64,000 nt of DNA from Toxotes chatareus (taxonomy: Eukaryota; Chordata; Actinopteri; Toxotidae). Positions 23,818-35,297 of the stretch are shown piece after piece. The notes beneath the pieces are model-generated. The model saw only the letters and a list, made by a program, of their open reading frames with translations, was not told the origin of the DNA and ran no database searches. The position numbers and the translations under genes were made by a program. Numbering within the stretch: the stretch's first letter is position 1; every line of letters starts with the position of its first letter. The stretch covers positions 27,038,001-27,102,000 of the forward strand of contig CM028889.1 in NCBI GenBank assembly GCA_016801885.1, given 5' to 3'.

Positions 23818-25935
23818 TTTTTTCGGTCTCAAAATGTCGTAAAAAACATCATAGTATAGTAAGGCATCAAAATCGGACAAAGAAAGTCAAAAATTTTTCC
23901 ACCTCAAAATGTCATAAAAAACATCATAGTATAGTATGCCGTTTTTTTCAGCCAAAAAGAGTCACAATTTTTTTCGACCTCAAAATGTCATAAAGAAGGT
24001 CATAGTATAGTATGCCGTTTTTTTCGGCCAAAAAAAAGTCAAAAATTTTTTCGACCTCAAAATGTCATAAAAAACGTCATAGTATAGTAAGGCATCAAAA
24101 TCGCGCAAAAAAAGTCAAACATTTTTTCCACCTCAAAATGTCATAAAAAACGTCATAGTATAGTGTGCCGTTTTTTTCGGGCAAAAAAAGTCAAAAAATT
24201 TTTCCACCTCAAAATGTCATAAAAAACGTCATAGTATAGTAAGCCGTTTTTTTCGGCCAAAAAGAGTCACAATTTTTTTTGACCTCAAAATGTCATAAAA
24301 AAGGTCATAGTATAGTAGTATGCGCTTTTTTTCGCCAAAAAAAGTCAAAATTTTTTCGACCTCAAAATGTCATAAAAAGCGTCATAGTATAGTCAGGCAT
24401 CAAAATCGCACAAAAAAAGTCAAAACATTTTTTCCATCTCAAAATGTCATAAAAAACGTCATAGTATAGTATGGCGTTTTTTTTTTTCGGGCAAAAAAAG
24501 TCACAAATTTTTTCGGCCTTAAAATGTCATAAAAAACGTCATAGTATAGTATGCCCTGTTTTTCGGCCAAAAAAAGTCAAAAAATTTTTCCACCTCAAAC
24601 TGTCATAAAAAACGTCATAGTATAGTACGGCGTTTTTTTCAGCCAAAAAAAGTCTAAATTTTTTTCGGCCTCAAAATGTCATAAAAAACGTCATAGTATA
24701 GTATGCCGTTTTTTTCGGGCAAAAAAAGTCAAAAATTTTTTCGGCCTCAAAATGTCATAAAAAACGTCATATTATAGTAAGGCACCAAAATCGGACAACA
24801 AAAGTCAAAAATTTTTTCGACCTCAAAATGTCATAAAAACGTCATAGTATATAGCATGCCGTTTTTTCGGCATAATAAAAAGTCAAAAATTTTTTCGACC
24901 TCAAAATGTCATAAAAACGTCATAGTATAGTATAGTATAGTATGCCGTCTTTTTTCGGGTAAAAAAATCAAAATTTTTTTCAACCTCAAAATATCTTAAA
25001 AAAATGTCATAGTATAATAAGGCGTCAAAATCGGCCAAAAAAAGTCAAAATTTTTTTCAACCTCAAAATGTCATAAAAAACATCATAATATAGTAAGGCG
25101 TCAAAATCGGACAAAAAAAGTCCAAATTTTTTTCGACCTCAAAATGTCATAAAAAACGTCATAGTATAGTATGCCGTTATTTTCGGGAAAAAAAAGTCAA
25201 AATTTTCTTCGACCTCAAAATGTCATAAATAACGTCATAGTATAGTATGCCCTGTTTTTCGGCCAGATAAAATAAAAAAATTTTTCCACCTCAAAATGTC
25301 ATAAAAAACATCATAGTATAATATGCCGTTTTTTTCGGGCAAAAAAAGTCAAATTTTTTTTCGACCTCAAAATGTCATAAAAAACGTCATAGTATAGCGT
25401 CAAAATCGGACAAAAAAAGTCAAAATTTTTTTCGACCTCAAAATGTCATAAAAAACGTCATAGTATAGTAAGGCTTCAAAATCGGACAAAAAAAGTCAAA
25501 ATTTTTTCCACCTCAAAATGTCAAAAAAAACGTCATAGTATAGTATGGCAAAATTTTTTTTTTTCATAGTATAGCCAAATCGGACAAAAAAGTCAAAATT
25601 TTTTCCACCTCAAAATGTCATAAAAACGTCATAGTATAGTATGACGTTTTTTTTTTCGCCAAATAAAGTCAAAATTTTTTTCGACCTCAAAATGTCATAA
25701 AAAAGGTCATAGTATAGTATGGCGTTTTTTTCGCCAAAAAAAGTCAAAATTTTTTCGGTCTCAAAATGTCGTAAAAAACATCATAGTATAGTAAGCCGTT
25801 TTTTTCGCCAAAAGAGTCACAATTTTTCGACCTCAAAATGTCATAAAAAACGTCATAGTATAGTATAGTAAGGCGTCAAAATCGCACAAAAAAAGTCAAA
25901 AAAATGTTTCCACCTCAAAATGTCATAAAAAACAT
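23818..25935. repeat. Large segmental duplication in block B, right copy
   Basis: Second copy of the segment at about 19705-21640. It carries extra units near 24460-24540 and 25395-25470, and small indels not present in the left copy, such as repeated TAGTA at about 24915-24940. It overlaps the start of a further 1048-offset duplication. Confidence 0.85.
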
Positions 25936-27568
25936 CATAGTGTAGTATGGCGTTTTTTTCGGGCAAAAAAAGTCAAAATTTTTTTCCACCTCAAAATGTC
26001 ATAAAATGCCGTGTTCTTCGGGCAAAAAAAGTAAAAAAAATTTTTGACCTCAAAATGTCAGAAAAAACGTCATAGTATAGTATGGCGTTTTTTTCGGCCA
26101 AAAAAAGTCAAAAAAATTTTACACCTCAAAATGTCATAAAAAACGTCATAGTATAGTATGGCGTTTTTTTCGGCCAAAAAAAAGTCAAAATTTTTTCGAC
26201 CTCAAAATGTCATAAAAAACCTCATAGTATAGTAAGGCATCAAAATCGCACAAAAAAAGTCAAAAATTTTTTCCACCTCAAAATGTCATAAAAAACGTCA
26301 TAGTATAGTATGCCGTTTTTTTCGGGCAAAAAAAGTCAAAAATTTTTTCCACCTCAAAATGTCATAAAAAACGTCATAGTATAATAAGCCGTTTTTTTCG
26401 GCCAAAAAGAGTCACAATTTTTTTCGACCTCAAAATGTCATAAAAAAGGTCATAGTATAGTATGCCATTTTTTTCGGCCAAAAAAAAGTCAAAATTTTTT
26501 TCGACCTCAAAATGTCATAAAAAACGTCATAGTATAGTAAGGCTTCAAAATCGGACAAAAAAAGTCAAAATTTTTTTCCACCTCAAAATGTCATAAAAAA
26601 CGTCATAGTATAGTATGGCGTTTTTTTCGGCCAAATAAAGTCAAAATTTTTTTCGACCTCAAAATGTCATAAAAAACGTCATAGTATAGTATGACGTTTT
26701 TTTCGGCCAAATAAAGTCAAAATTTTTTTCGACCTCAAAATGTCATAAAAAAGGTAGTAGTATAGTATGGCGTTTTTTTCGGCCAAAAAAAAGTCAAAAT
26801 TTTTTTCGGTCTCAAAATGTCGTAAAAAACATCATAGTATAGTAAGCCCTTTTTTTCGGCCAAAGAGTCACAATTTTTTTCGACCTCAAAATGTCATAAA
26901 AAGCGTCATAGTATAGTAAGGCGTCAAAATCGCACAAAAAAAGTCAAAAAAATGTTTCCACCTCAAAATGTCATAAAAAACATCATAGTGTAGTATGGCG
27001 TTTTGTTCGGGCAAAAAAAGTCAAAATTTTTTTCCACCTCAAAATGTCATAAAATGTCGTGTTCTTCGGGCAAAAAAAGTAAAAAAAATTTTTGACCTCA
27101 AAATGTCAGAAAAAACGTCATAGTATAGTATGGCGTTTTTTTCGGCCAAAAAAAGTCAAAAAAATTTTACACCTCAAAATGTCATAAAAAACGTCATAGT
27201 ATAGTATGGCGTTTTTTTCGGCCAAAAAAAAGTCAAAATTTTTTCGACCTCAAAATGTCATAAAAAACCTCATAGTATAGTAAGGCATCAAAATCGCACA
27301 AAAAAAGTCAAAAATTTTTTCCACCTCAAAATGTCATAAAAAACGTCATAGTATAGTATGCCGTTTTTTTCGGGCAAAAAAAGTCAAAAATTTTTTCCAC
27401 CTCAAAATGTCATAAAAAACGTCATAGTATAATAAGCCGTTTTTTTCGGCCAAAAAGAGTCACAATTTTTTTCGACCTCAAAATGTCATAAAAAAGGTCA
27501 TAGTATAGTATGCCGTTTTTTTCGGCCAAAAAAAAGTCAAAATTTTTTTCGACCTCAAAATGTCATAA
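25735..27568. repeat. Tandem higher-order repeat, offset 1048
   Basis: Two adjacent segments, about 25735-26520 and 26785-27568, share rare variants at a constant offset of 1048: TGTAGTATGG (25941 and 26989), GTGTTCTTCG (26011 and 27059), CTCATAGTAT (26221 and 27269) and ATAATAAGCC (26381 and 27429). 1048 is about 14 units. Confidence 0.85.
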
Positions 27569-30270
27569 AAAGCGTCATAGTATAGTAAGGCATCAAAATC
27601 GCACAAAAAAAGTCAAAAAAAATTTTCCATCTCAAAATGTCATAAAAAACATCATAGAATAGTATGGTGTTTTGTTCGGGCAAAAAAAGTCAAAAATTTT
27701 TTCCACCTCAAAATGTCAGAAAAAACGTCATAGTATAGTATGCCATGTTCTTCAGGCAAAAAAAGTCAAAAATTTTTTTCACCTCAAAATGTCATAAAAA
27801 ACGTCATAGTATAGTATGCCGTCTTTTTCGGGCAAAAAAAGTCAAAATTTTTTTCGACCTCAAAATGTCATAAAAAACGTCATAGTATAGTAAGGTATAA
27901 AATAGTAAAAAAGTCAAAATTTTTTCGACCTCAAAATGTCAGAAAAAAAGCGTCATAGTATAGTAAGCGTCAAAATCGCAAAAAAAGTCCACCTCAAAAT
28001 GTCATAAAAAAAAACATCATAGTATAGTATGGCGTTTTTTTTCGGCAAAAAAAGTCAAAAATTTTTTCACCTCAAAATGTCATAAAAAAACATCATAGTA
28101 TAGTATGGCGTTTTTTCAAAAAAACAAAAAAGTCAAAAAATTTTAAAACCTCAAAATGTCATAAAAAACGTCATCATAGTATAGTAGTCGCGTTTTTTTA
28201 CACCTCAAAATGTCATAAAAAAGTCATAAATTTTTTTTCGACCTCAAAATGTCATAAAAAACGTCATAGTATAGTAAGGCATCAAAATCGGACAAAAAAA
28301 AAGTCAAAAATTTTTTCACCTCAAAATGTCATAAAAAACATCATAGTATAGTAAGGCATCAAAATCGGACAAAAAAAGTCAAAGTCAAATTTTTTTCCAC
28401 CTCAAAATGTCATAAAAAACGTCATAGTATAGTATGCCGCTTTTTTTTTCAGCCAAAAAAAGTCAAATTTTTTTCGACCTCAAAATGTCATAAAAAACGT
28501 CATAGTATAGTATAGGCATTTTCGCCAAAAAGTCAAAAAATTTTTCCACCTCAAAATGTCATAAAAAAACGCTCATAGTATAGTAAGGCATCAAATCGAG
28601 ACAAAAAAGTCAAAAATTTTTTCCACCTCAAAATGTCATAAAAAACGTCATAGTATAGTATGCGCGTTTTTCGGCAAAAAAGTCAAAAATTTTTTTCACC
28701 TCAAAATGTCATAAAAAAGCGTCATAGTATAGTAGTTTTTTCGAACAAAAAGTCAAAAAATTTTACACCTCAAAATGTCATAAAAACGTTATAGTATAGT
28801 ATGCGCTTTTTTTTCGGGCAAAAAAAAGTCAAAAAATTTTTCGACCTCAAAATGTCATAAAAACGTCATAGTATATAGTAGTATTTTTTCGGGCAAAAAA
28901 AGTCAAAATTTTTTTCGACCTCAAAATGTCATAAAAAACATCATAGTATAGTAAGGCATCAAAATCGGACAAAAAAAGTCAAAAATTTTTTCGACCTCAA
29001 AATGTCATAAAAAACGTCATAGTATAGTATAGTATGCCGTTTTTTTCAGCCAAAAAAGTCAAAATTTTTTCGACCTCAAAATGTCATAAAAACGTCATAT
29101 AGTATAGTAGTATGCGTTTTTTTCGCAAAAAAGTCAAAAATTTTTCGACCTCAAAATGTCATAAAAAACGTCATAGTATAGTAAGGCATCAAAATCGGAC
29201 AAAAAAAGTCAAAAATTTTTTCAAACCTCTCAAAAAATGTCATAGTAAAACGATATAGTATAGTATGCCGTTTTTTCATAAAAAACGTCAAAAAGTCAGC
29301 CAAAAAAAATTTTTTTCCACCTCAAAATGTCATAAAAAAAAACGTCATAGTATAGTAAGGCATTTTTCGGCCAAAAAAAAAAAAATTTTTTCCACCTCAA
29401 AATGTCATAAAAAACGTCATAGTATAGTAAGGTGTTTTTTCGGCAAAAAAAAAGTCAAAAGTATTTTTTTCCACCTCAAAATGTCATAAAAAACGTCATA
29501 GTATAGTATGGCGTTTTTTTCAAAAAAAGTCAAAAAAATTTTACACCTCAAAATGTCATAAAAAACATCATAGTATAGTATAAGGCATCGTTTTTTTCGG
29601 ACAAAAAAGTCAAAAATTTTTTACCTCAAAATGTCATAAAAAACGTCAGTATAAAACGCGTCATAGTATAGTCAAAAATGCCGACCTCAAAAATGGCATA
29701 AAAAAGTCATAATAGTATGGCGTTTTTTTCCGGACAAAAACCTCAAAATGTCATAAAATGTCGTCATAGTATAGTATAGTGGCGTTTTTTCGGGACAAAA
29801 AAAGTCAAAAAAATTTTACACCTCAAAATGTCATAAAAAAACGTCATATAGTATAGTATGCCGTTTTTTTCGGGCAAAAAAGTCAAAAAATTTTTTCGAC
29901 CTCAAAATGTCATAAAAAACGTCATAGTATAGTATGGCGTTTTTTCGGGCAAAAAAGTCAAAAAATTTTACACCTCAAAATGTCATAAAAAAAACGTCAT
30001 ATAGTATAGTAAGGCGTTTTTTCGACAAAAAAAGTCAAAATTTTTTTCGACCTCAAAATGTCATAAAAAACGTCATAGTATAGTATGCGTCAAAATCGGA
30101 CAAAAAAGTCAAAAATTTTTTTCGACCTCAAAATGTCAAAAAACGTCATAGTATAGTATGCCGCGTTTTTTCGGACAAAAAAAGTCAAAAAATTTTTCGG
30201 CCTCAAAATGTCATAAAAAACGTCATAGTATAGTATGGCGTCAAAATCGGGACAAAAAAAGTCAAAAATT

Positions 30271-33200
30271 TTTTAGACCTCAAAATGTCATAAAATGGTC
30301 ATAGTATAGTAGTCAAAAGGCATCAAATGGGACAAAAAAAGTCAAAAATTTTTTACACCTCAAAATGTCATAAAAATGGTCATCATAGTATAGTATAGGC
30401 GTTTTTCAAAATGGGACAAAAAAGTCAAAAAATTTTTTTAGACCTCAAAATGTCATAAAAATCGTCATAGTATAGTAAAGGCGTCAAAATGGGACAAAAA
30501 AAGTCAAAAAATTTTTTTAGACCTCAAAATGTCATAAAAATGTCGTCATAGTATAGTAAGGCGTCAAAATCGGCAGAAAAAAGTCAAAAAATTTTTTAGA
30601 GTCAAAATGTCATAAAAATGGTCATAGTATAGTAAGGCCTCAAAATGGGACAAAAAAAAGTCAAAAATTTTTTGACCTCAAAATGTCATAAAAATGGTCA
30701 TAGTATAGTAAGGCGTCAAAATGGGACAAAAAAGTCAAAAATTTTTTTTAGACCTCAAAATGTCATAAAAATGTCATCATAGTATAGTAAGGCGTCAAAT
30801 GGGACAACAAAAAGTCAAAAAAAATTTTTAGAGTCAAAATGTCATAAAAATGGTCATAGTATAGTATAGTATAAAATGGGGTCAAAAAAGTCAAAAAAGT
30901 CAAAAATTTTTTAGAGTCTCAAAATGTCATAAAATGGTCATAGTATAGTAAGGCGTCAAAATGGGACAAAAAAGTCAAAAATTTTTTTAGAGTCAAAAAT
31001 TCATAAAAATGGTCATAGTATAGTAAGGCGTCAAAATGGGACAAAAAAAGTCAAAAATTTTTTAGAGCCTCAAAATGTCATAAAAATGGTCATAGTATAG
31101 TAAGGCGTCAAAATGGGACAAAAAAAAGTCAAAAATTTTTTTGGCCTCAAAATGTCATAAAAATGGTCATAGTATAGTAAGGCGTCAAAATGGGACAAAA
31201 AAAGTCAAAAAATTTTTTTTAGCCTCAAAATGTCATAAAAATGGTCATAGTATAGTAAGGCGTCAAAATGGGACAAAAAAGTCAAAAAATTTTTCAAAAA
31301 GCCTAAAAAATGTCATAAAAATGGTCATAGTATAGTCAAAAAAAGTCGTCAAAATGGGACAAAAAATGGGACAAAAAAAAGTCAAAAATTTTTTAGCCTC
31401 AAAATGTCATAAAAATGGTCATAGTATAGTATAGGCGTCAAAATGGGACAAAAAAGTCAAAAATTTTTTTAGCCTCAAAATGTCATCAAAAAAAATGGTC
31501 ATAGTATAGTAAAGGCGTCAAAATGGGACAAAAAAGTCAAAATTTTTTTAGCCTCAAAATGTCATAAAAATGGTCATAGTATAGTAAGGCGTCAAAATGG
31601 GACAAAAAAAAAAAATTTTTTTTAGTCAAAATGTCATAAAAATGGTCATAGTAGTATATGGGTCATAGTAAAATCAAAATGGGACAAAAAGTCAAAATTT
31701 TTTTAGCCTCAAAATTCATAAAATGGTCATAGTATAATAAGTCAAAATGCCAAAATCGGGAAAAAAAGTCAAAATGGTTTTTTAGAGTCAAAAATTCATA
31801 AAAATGGTCATAGTATAGTAAGGCGTCAAAATAGGGACAAAAAAGTCAAAAAAAAAATTTTTTAGCCTCAAAATGTCATAAAAATGGTCATAGTATAGTA
31901 TAGTAATGGGTCAAAATCGGATCGGACAAAAAAAGCAAAAATTTTTTTTAGCCTCAAAATGTCGTAAAAATGGTCATAGTATAGTATAGTAGGCGTCAAA
32001 ATGGGACACAAAAAAGTCAAAACATTTTTTAGCTTCAAAAATTCATAAAAATGGTCATAGTATAGTAAGGCGTCAAAATGGGACAAAAAAAGTCAAAACA
32101 TTTTTTAGCCTCAAAATGTCATAAAAATGGTCATAGTATAGTAAGGCGTCAAAATCGGCCAAAAAAAGTCAAAAAAATTTTTAGCCTCAAAATGTCATAT
32201 AAAATGGTAGTATAGTAGTAGTAAAAAGGCGTCAAAAATGGACAAAAAAGTCAAAATTGTTTTTTGCCTCAAAATGTCATAAAATGGTCATAGTACAGTA
32301 AAAAAGGCGTCAAAATTGGCCTCAAAAAGTCACATTTTCTTTTAGCATCAAAATGTCATAAAAATGGTCATGGTCATAGTATAGTAAGGCGTCAAAATGG
32401 GACAAAAAAAGTCAAACATTTTTTTAGCTTCAAAAATTCATAAAAATGGTCATAGTATAGTAAGGCGTCAAAATGGGACAAAAAAAGTCAAAATTTTTTT
32501 CAGAGTCAAAATGTCATAAAAATGGTCATAGTATAGTAAGGCGTCAAAATGGGACAAAAAAAAGTCAAAATTTTTTTTAGCCTCAAAATTTCATAAAAAT
32601 GGTCATAGTATAATAAGGCGTCAAAATCGGCCAAAAAAAGTCAAAAAAAATTTTTAGCCTCAAAATGTCATAAAAATGGTCATAGTATAGTAAGGCGTCA
32701 AAATGGGACAAAAAAAGTCAAAAATTATTTTAGCCTCAAAATGTCATAAAAATGGTCATAGTATAGTATAAAATCGTCAAAAAAAATCGTCAAAAAAGTC
32801 AAAAATTTTTTAGCCTCAAAATGTCATAAAAAAATGGTCATAGTATAGTATAAGGCGTCAAAATGGGACAAAAAAGTCAAAAAATTTTTTCAGAGTCAAA
32901 ATGTCATAAAATGGTCATAGTATAGTAAGGCGTCAAAATGGGACAAAAAAAAGTCAAAAAAATTTTTTTAGCCTCAAAATTTCATAAAAATGGTCATAGT
33001 ATAATAAGGCGTCAAAATCGGTAAAAAAAAGTCAAAATTTTTTTAGAGTCAAAAATTCATAAAAATGGTCATAATATAATAAGGCGTCAAAATAGGACAA
33101 AAAAAGTCAAAAAATTTTTTAGCCTCAAAATGTCATAAAAATGGTCATAGTATAGTAAGGCGTCAAAATCGGACGAAAAAAGTAAAAAAATTTTTTAGCC

Positions 33201-35297
33201 TCAAAATGTCGTAAAAATGGTCATAGTATAGTAAGGCGTCAAAATGGGACAAAAAAAGTCAAACATTTTTTTAGCTTCAAAAATTCATAAAAATGGTCAT
33301 AGTATAGTATAAGGCGTCAAAATGGGAAAAAAGTCAAAACACATTTTTAGCCTCAAAATGTCATAAAAATGGTCATAGTATAGTATAGTAAGGCGTCAAA
33401 ATCGCCAAAAAAAGTCAAAAAAATTTTTAGCCTCAAAATGTCATAAAAATGGTCGTAGTATAGTAAGGCGTCAAAATGGGACAAAAAAAGTCAAAATTGT
33501 TTTTGCCTCAAAATGTCATAAAAATGGTCATAGTACAGTAAGGCGTCAAAATTGGCCAAAAAAAGTCACATTTTCTTTTAGCATCAAAATGTCATAAACA
33601 TGGTCATAGTATAGTAAGGCGTCAAAATGGGACAAAAAAAGTCAAACATTTTTTTAGCTTCAAAAATTCATAAAAATGGTCATAGTATAGTAAGGCGTCA
33701 AAATGGGACAAAAAAAGTCAAAATTTTTTCAGAGTCAAAATGTCATAAAAATGGTCATAGTATAGTAAGGCGTCAAAATGGGACAAAAAAAAGTCAAAAT
33801 TTTTTTTAGCCTCAAAATTTCATAAAAATGGTCATAGTATAATAAGGCGTCAAAATCGGTAAAAAAAAAGTCAAAATTTTTTTAGAGTCAAAAATTCATA
33901 AAAATGGTCATAATATAGTAAGGCGTCAAAATAGGACAAAAAAAGTCAAAAAAATTTTTAGCCTCAAAATGTCATAAAAATGGTCATAGTATAGTAAGGC
34001 GTCAAAATCGGACGAAAAAAGTAAAAAAATTTTTTAGCCTCAAAATGTCGTAAAAATGGTCATAGTATAGTAAGGCGTCAAAATGGGACAAAAAAAGTCA
34101 AACATTTTTTTAGCTTCAAAAATTCATAAAAATGGTCATAGTATAGTAAGGCGTCAAAATGGGACAAAAAAAGTCAAAACATTTTTTAGCCTCAAAATGT
34201 CATAAAAATGGTCATAGTATAGTAAGGCGTCAAAATCGGCCAAAAAAAGTCAAAAAAATTTTTAGCCTCAAAATGTCATAAAAATGGTCGTAGTATAGTA
34301 AGGCGTCAAAATGGGACAAAAAAAGTCAAAATTGTTTTTGCCTCAAAATGTCATAAAAATGGTCATAGTACAGTAAGGCGTCAAAATTGGCCAAAAAAAG
34401 TCACATTTTCTTTTAGCATCAAAATGTCATAAACATGGTCATAGTATAGTAAGGCGTCAAAATGGGACAAAAAAAGTCAAACATTTTTTTAGCTTCAAAA
34501 ATTCATAAAAATGGTCATAGTATAGTAAGGCGTCAAAATGGGACAAAAAAAAGTCAAAAAAATTTTTTTAGCCTCAAAATTTCATAAAAATGGTCATAGT
34601 ATAATAAGGCGTCAAAATCGGTAAAAAAAAGTCAAAATTTTTTTAGAGTCAAAATTCATAAAATGGTCATAATATAGTATAGTAAGGCGTCAAAATAGGA
34701 AAAAAAGTCAAAAAATTTTTAGCCTCAAAATGTCATAAAATGGTCATAGTATAGTAAGGCGTCAAAATCGGACGAAAAAAGTAAAAAAATTTTTTAGCCT
34801 CAAAATGTCGTAAAAATGGTCATAGTATAGTAAGGCGTCAAAATGGGACAAAAAGAGTCAAAAAAATTTTTATCCTCAAAATGTCATAAAAATGGTCATA
34901 GTATAGTAAGGCGTCAAAATCGGCCAAAAAAAGTCAAAATTCTTTTTAGCCTCAAAATGTCATAAAATGGTCATAGTATAGTAAGGCGTCAAAATGGGAC
35001 AAAACAAGTCAAAAAATTTTTTAGAGTCAAAATGTCATAAAAATGGTCATAGTATAGTAAGGCGTCAAAATGGGACAAAAAAAGTCAAAATAGTTTTTGC
35101 CTCAAAATGTCATAAAAATGGTCATAGTACAGTAAGGCGTCAAAATTGGCCAAAAAAAAGTCACATTTTTTTTTAGCATCAAAATGTCATAAACATGGTC
35201 ATAGTATAGTAAGGCGTCAAAATGGGACAAAAAACGTCAAATTTCTTTTAGCCTCAAAATGTCATAAAAATGGTCATAGTATAGTAAGGCGTCAAAA
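30271..35297. repeat. Satellite block A2
   Basis: Return to family A: ATGGTCATAG, GGCGTCAAAATGGGAC, TTTTTTAGCCTC. Units from 30271 to about 32330 are irregular in length. From about 32880 they are regular and organised in three higher-order copies. The final unit stops in GTCAAAA at 35297, where unrelated sequence begins. Confidence 0.93.
32880..35297. repeat. Higher-order repeats at the right end of block A2
   Basis: Three successive copies. The marker TTCATAAAAATGG after CTCAAAAT occurs at 32981, 33819 and 34581 (spacings 838 and 762). CACATTTTCT or its close variant occurs at 33567, 34402 and 35162 (spacings 835 and 760). The last copy is one 76-bp unit shorter than the one before it. Confidence 0.85.

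Larger units (their letters stand above)
18428..30270. repeat. Satellite block B
   Basis: Family B units are marked by AAAAAACGTCATAG, GCCGTTTTTTTCGGCC (alternating with GGCGTCAAAATCGGAC) and TTTTTTCGACCTC or TTTTTTCCACCTC. A typical unit has three or four CpGs, against one or two in family A. CATC in place of CGTC is a common variant. The block from 18428 to about 24800 has regular unit lengths. From about 24850 and especially 27890 onward, many units have small insertions, deletions and partial motifs. Confidence 0.93.
14493..35297. repeat. 20.8-kb minisatellite/satellite array, about 76-bp unit
   Basis: One continuous tandem array. Successive copies of the marker GTCATAGTATAGTA recur every 75-76 bp, giving roughly 270 copies by length. 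Each unit contains, in order, TCATAGTATAGTA, a GGCGTCAAAAT or GCCGTTTTTTTCGG segment, A6-8-GTC, an A/T tract (A2-8 then T4-9), and CCTCAAAATGTCATAAAAA. Two families are present: family A (14493-18427 and 30271-35297) and family B (18428-30270). The array is very AT-rich, with long A and T tracts in every unit. No unit contains a stable gene. Open frames reach only 60-75 codons and repeat a 25-residue pattern because the unit is near 75 nt. I do not recognise the unit as a named satellite. Confidence 0.97.

Noticed and set aside
18428..30270. CENP-B-box-like sites in family B (TTTCGGGCAAAAA)
   Set aside because: The sequence lacks the required spacing of TTCG, A and CGGG on either strand, so a centromeric CENP-B motif is not supported.
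14493..35297. CRISPR array
   Set aside because: There are no unique spacers. The whole 76-bp unit repeats, in a eukaryotic context without cas genes.
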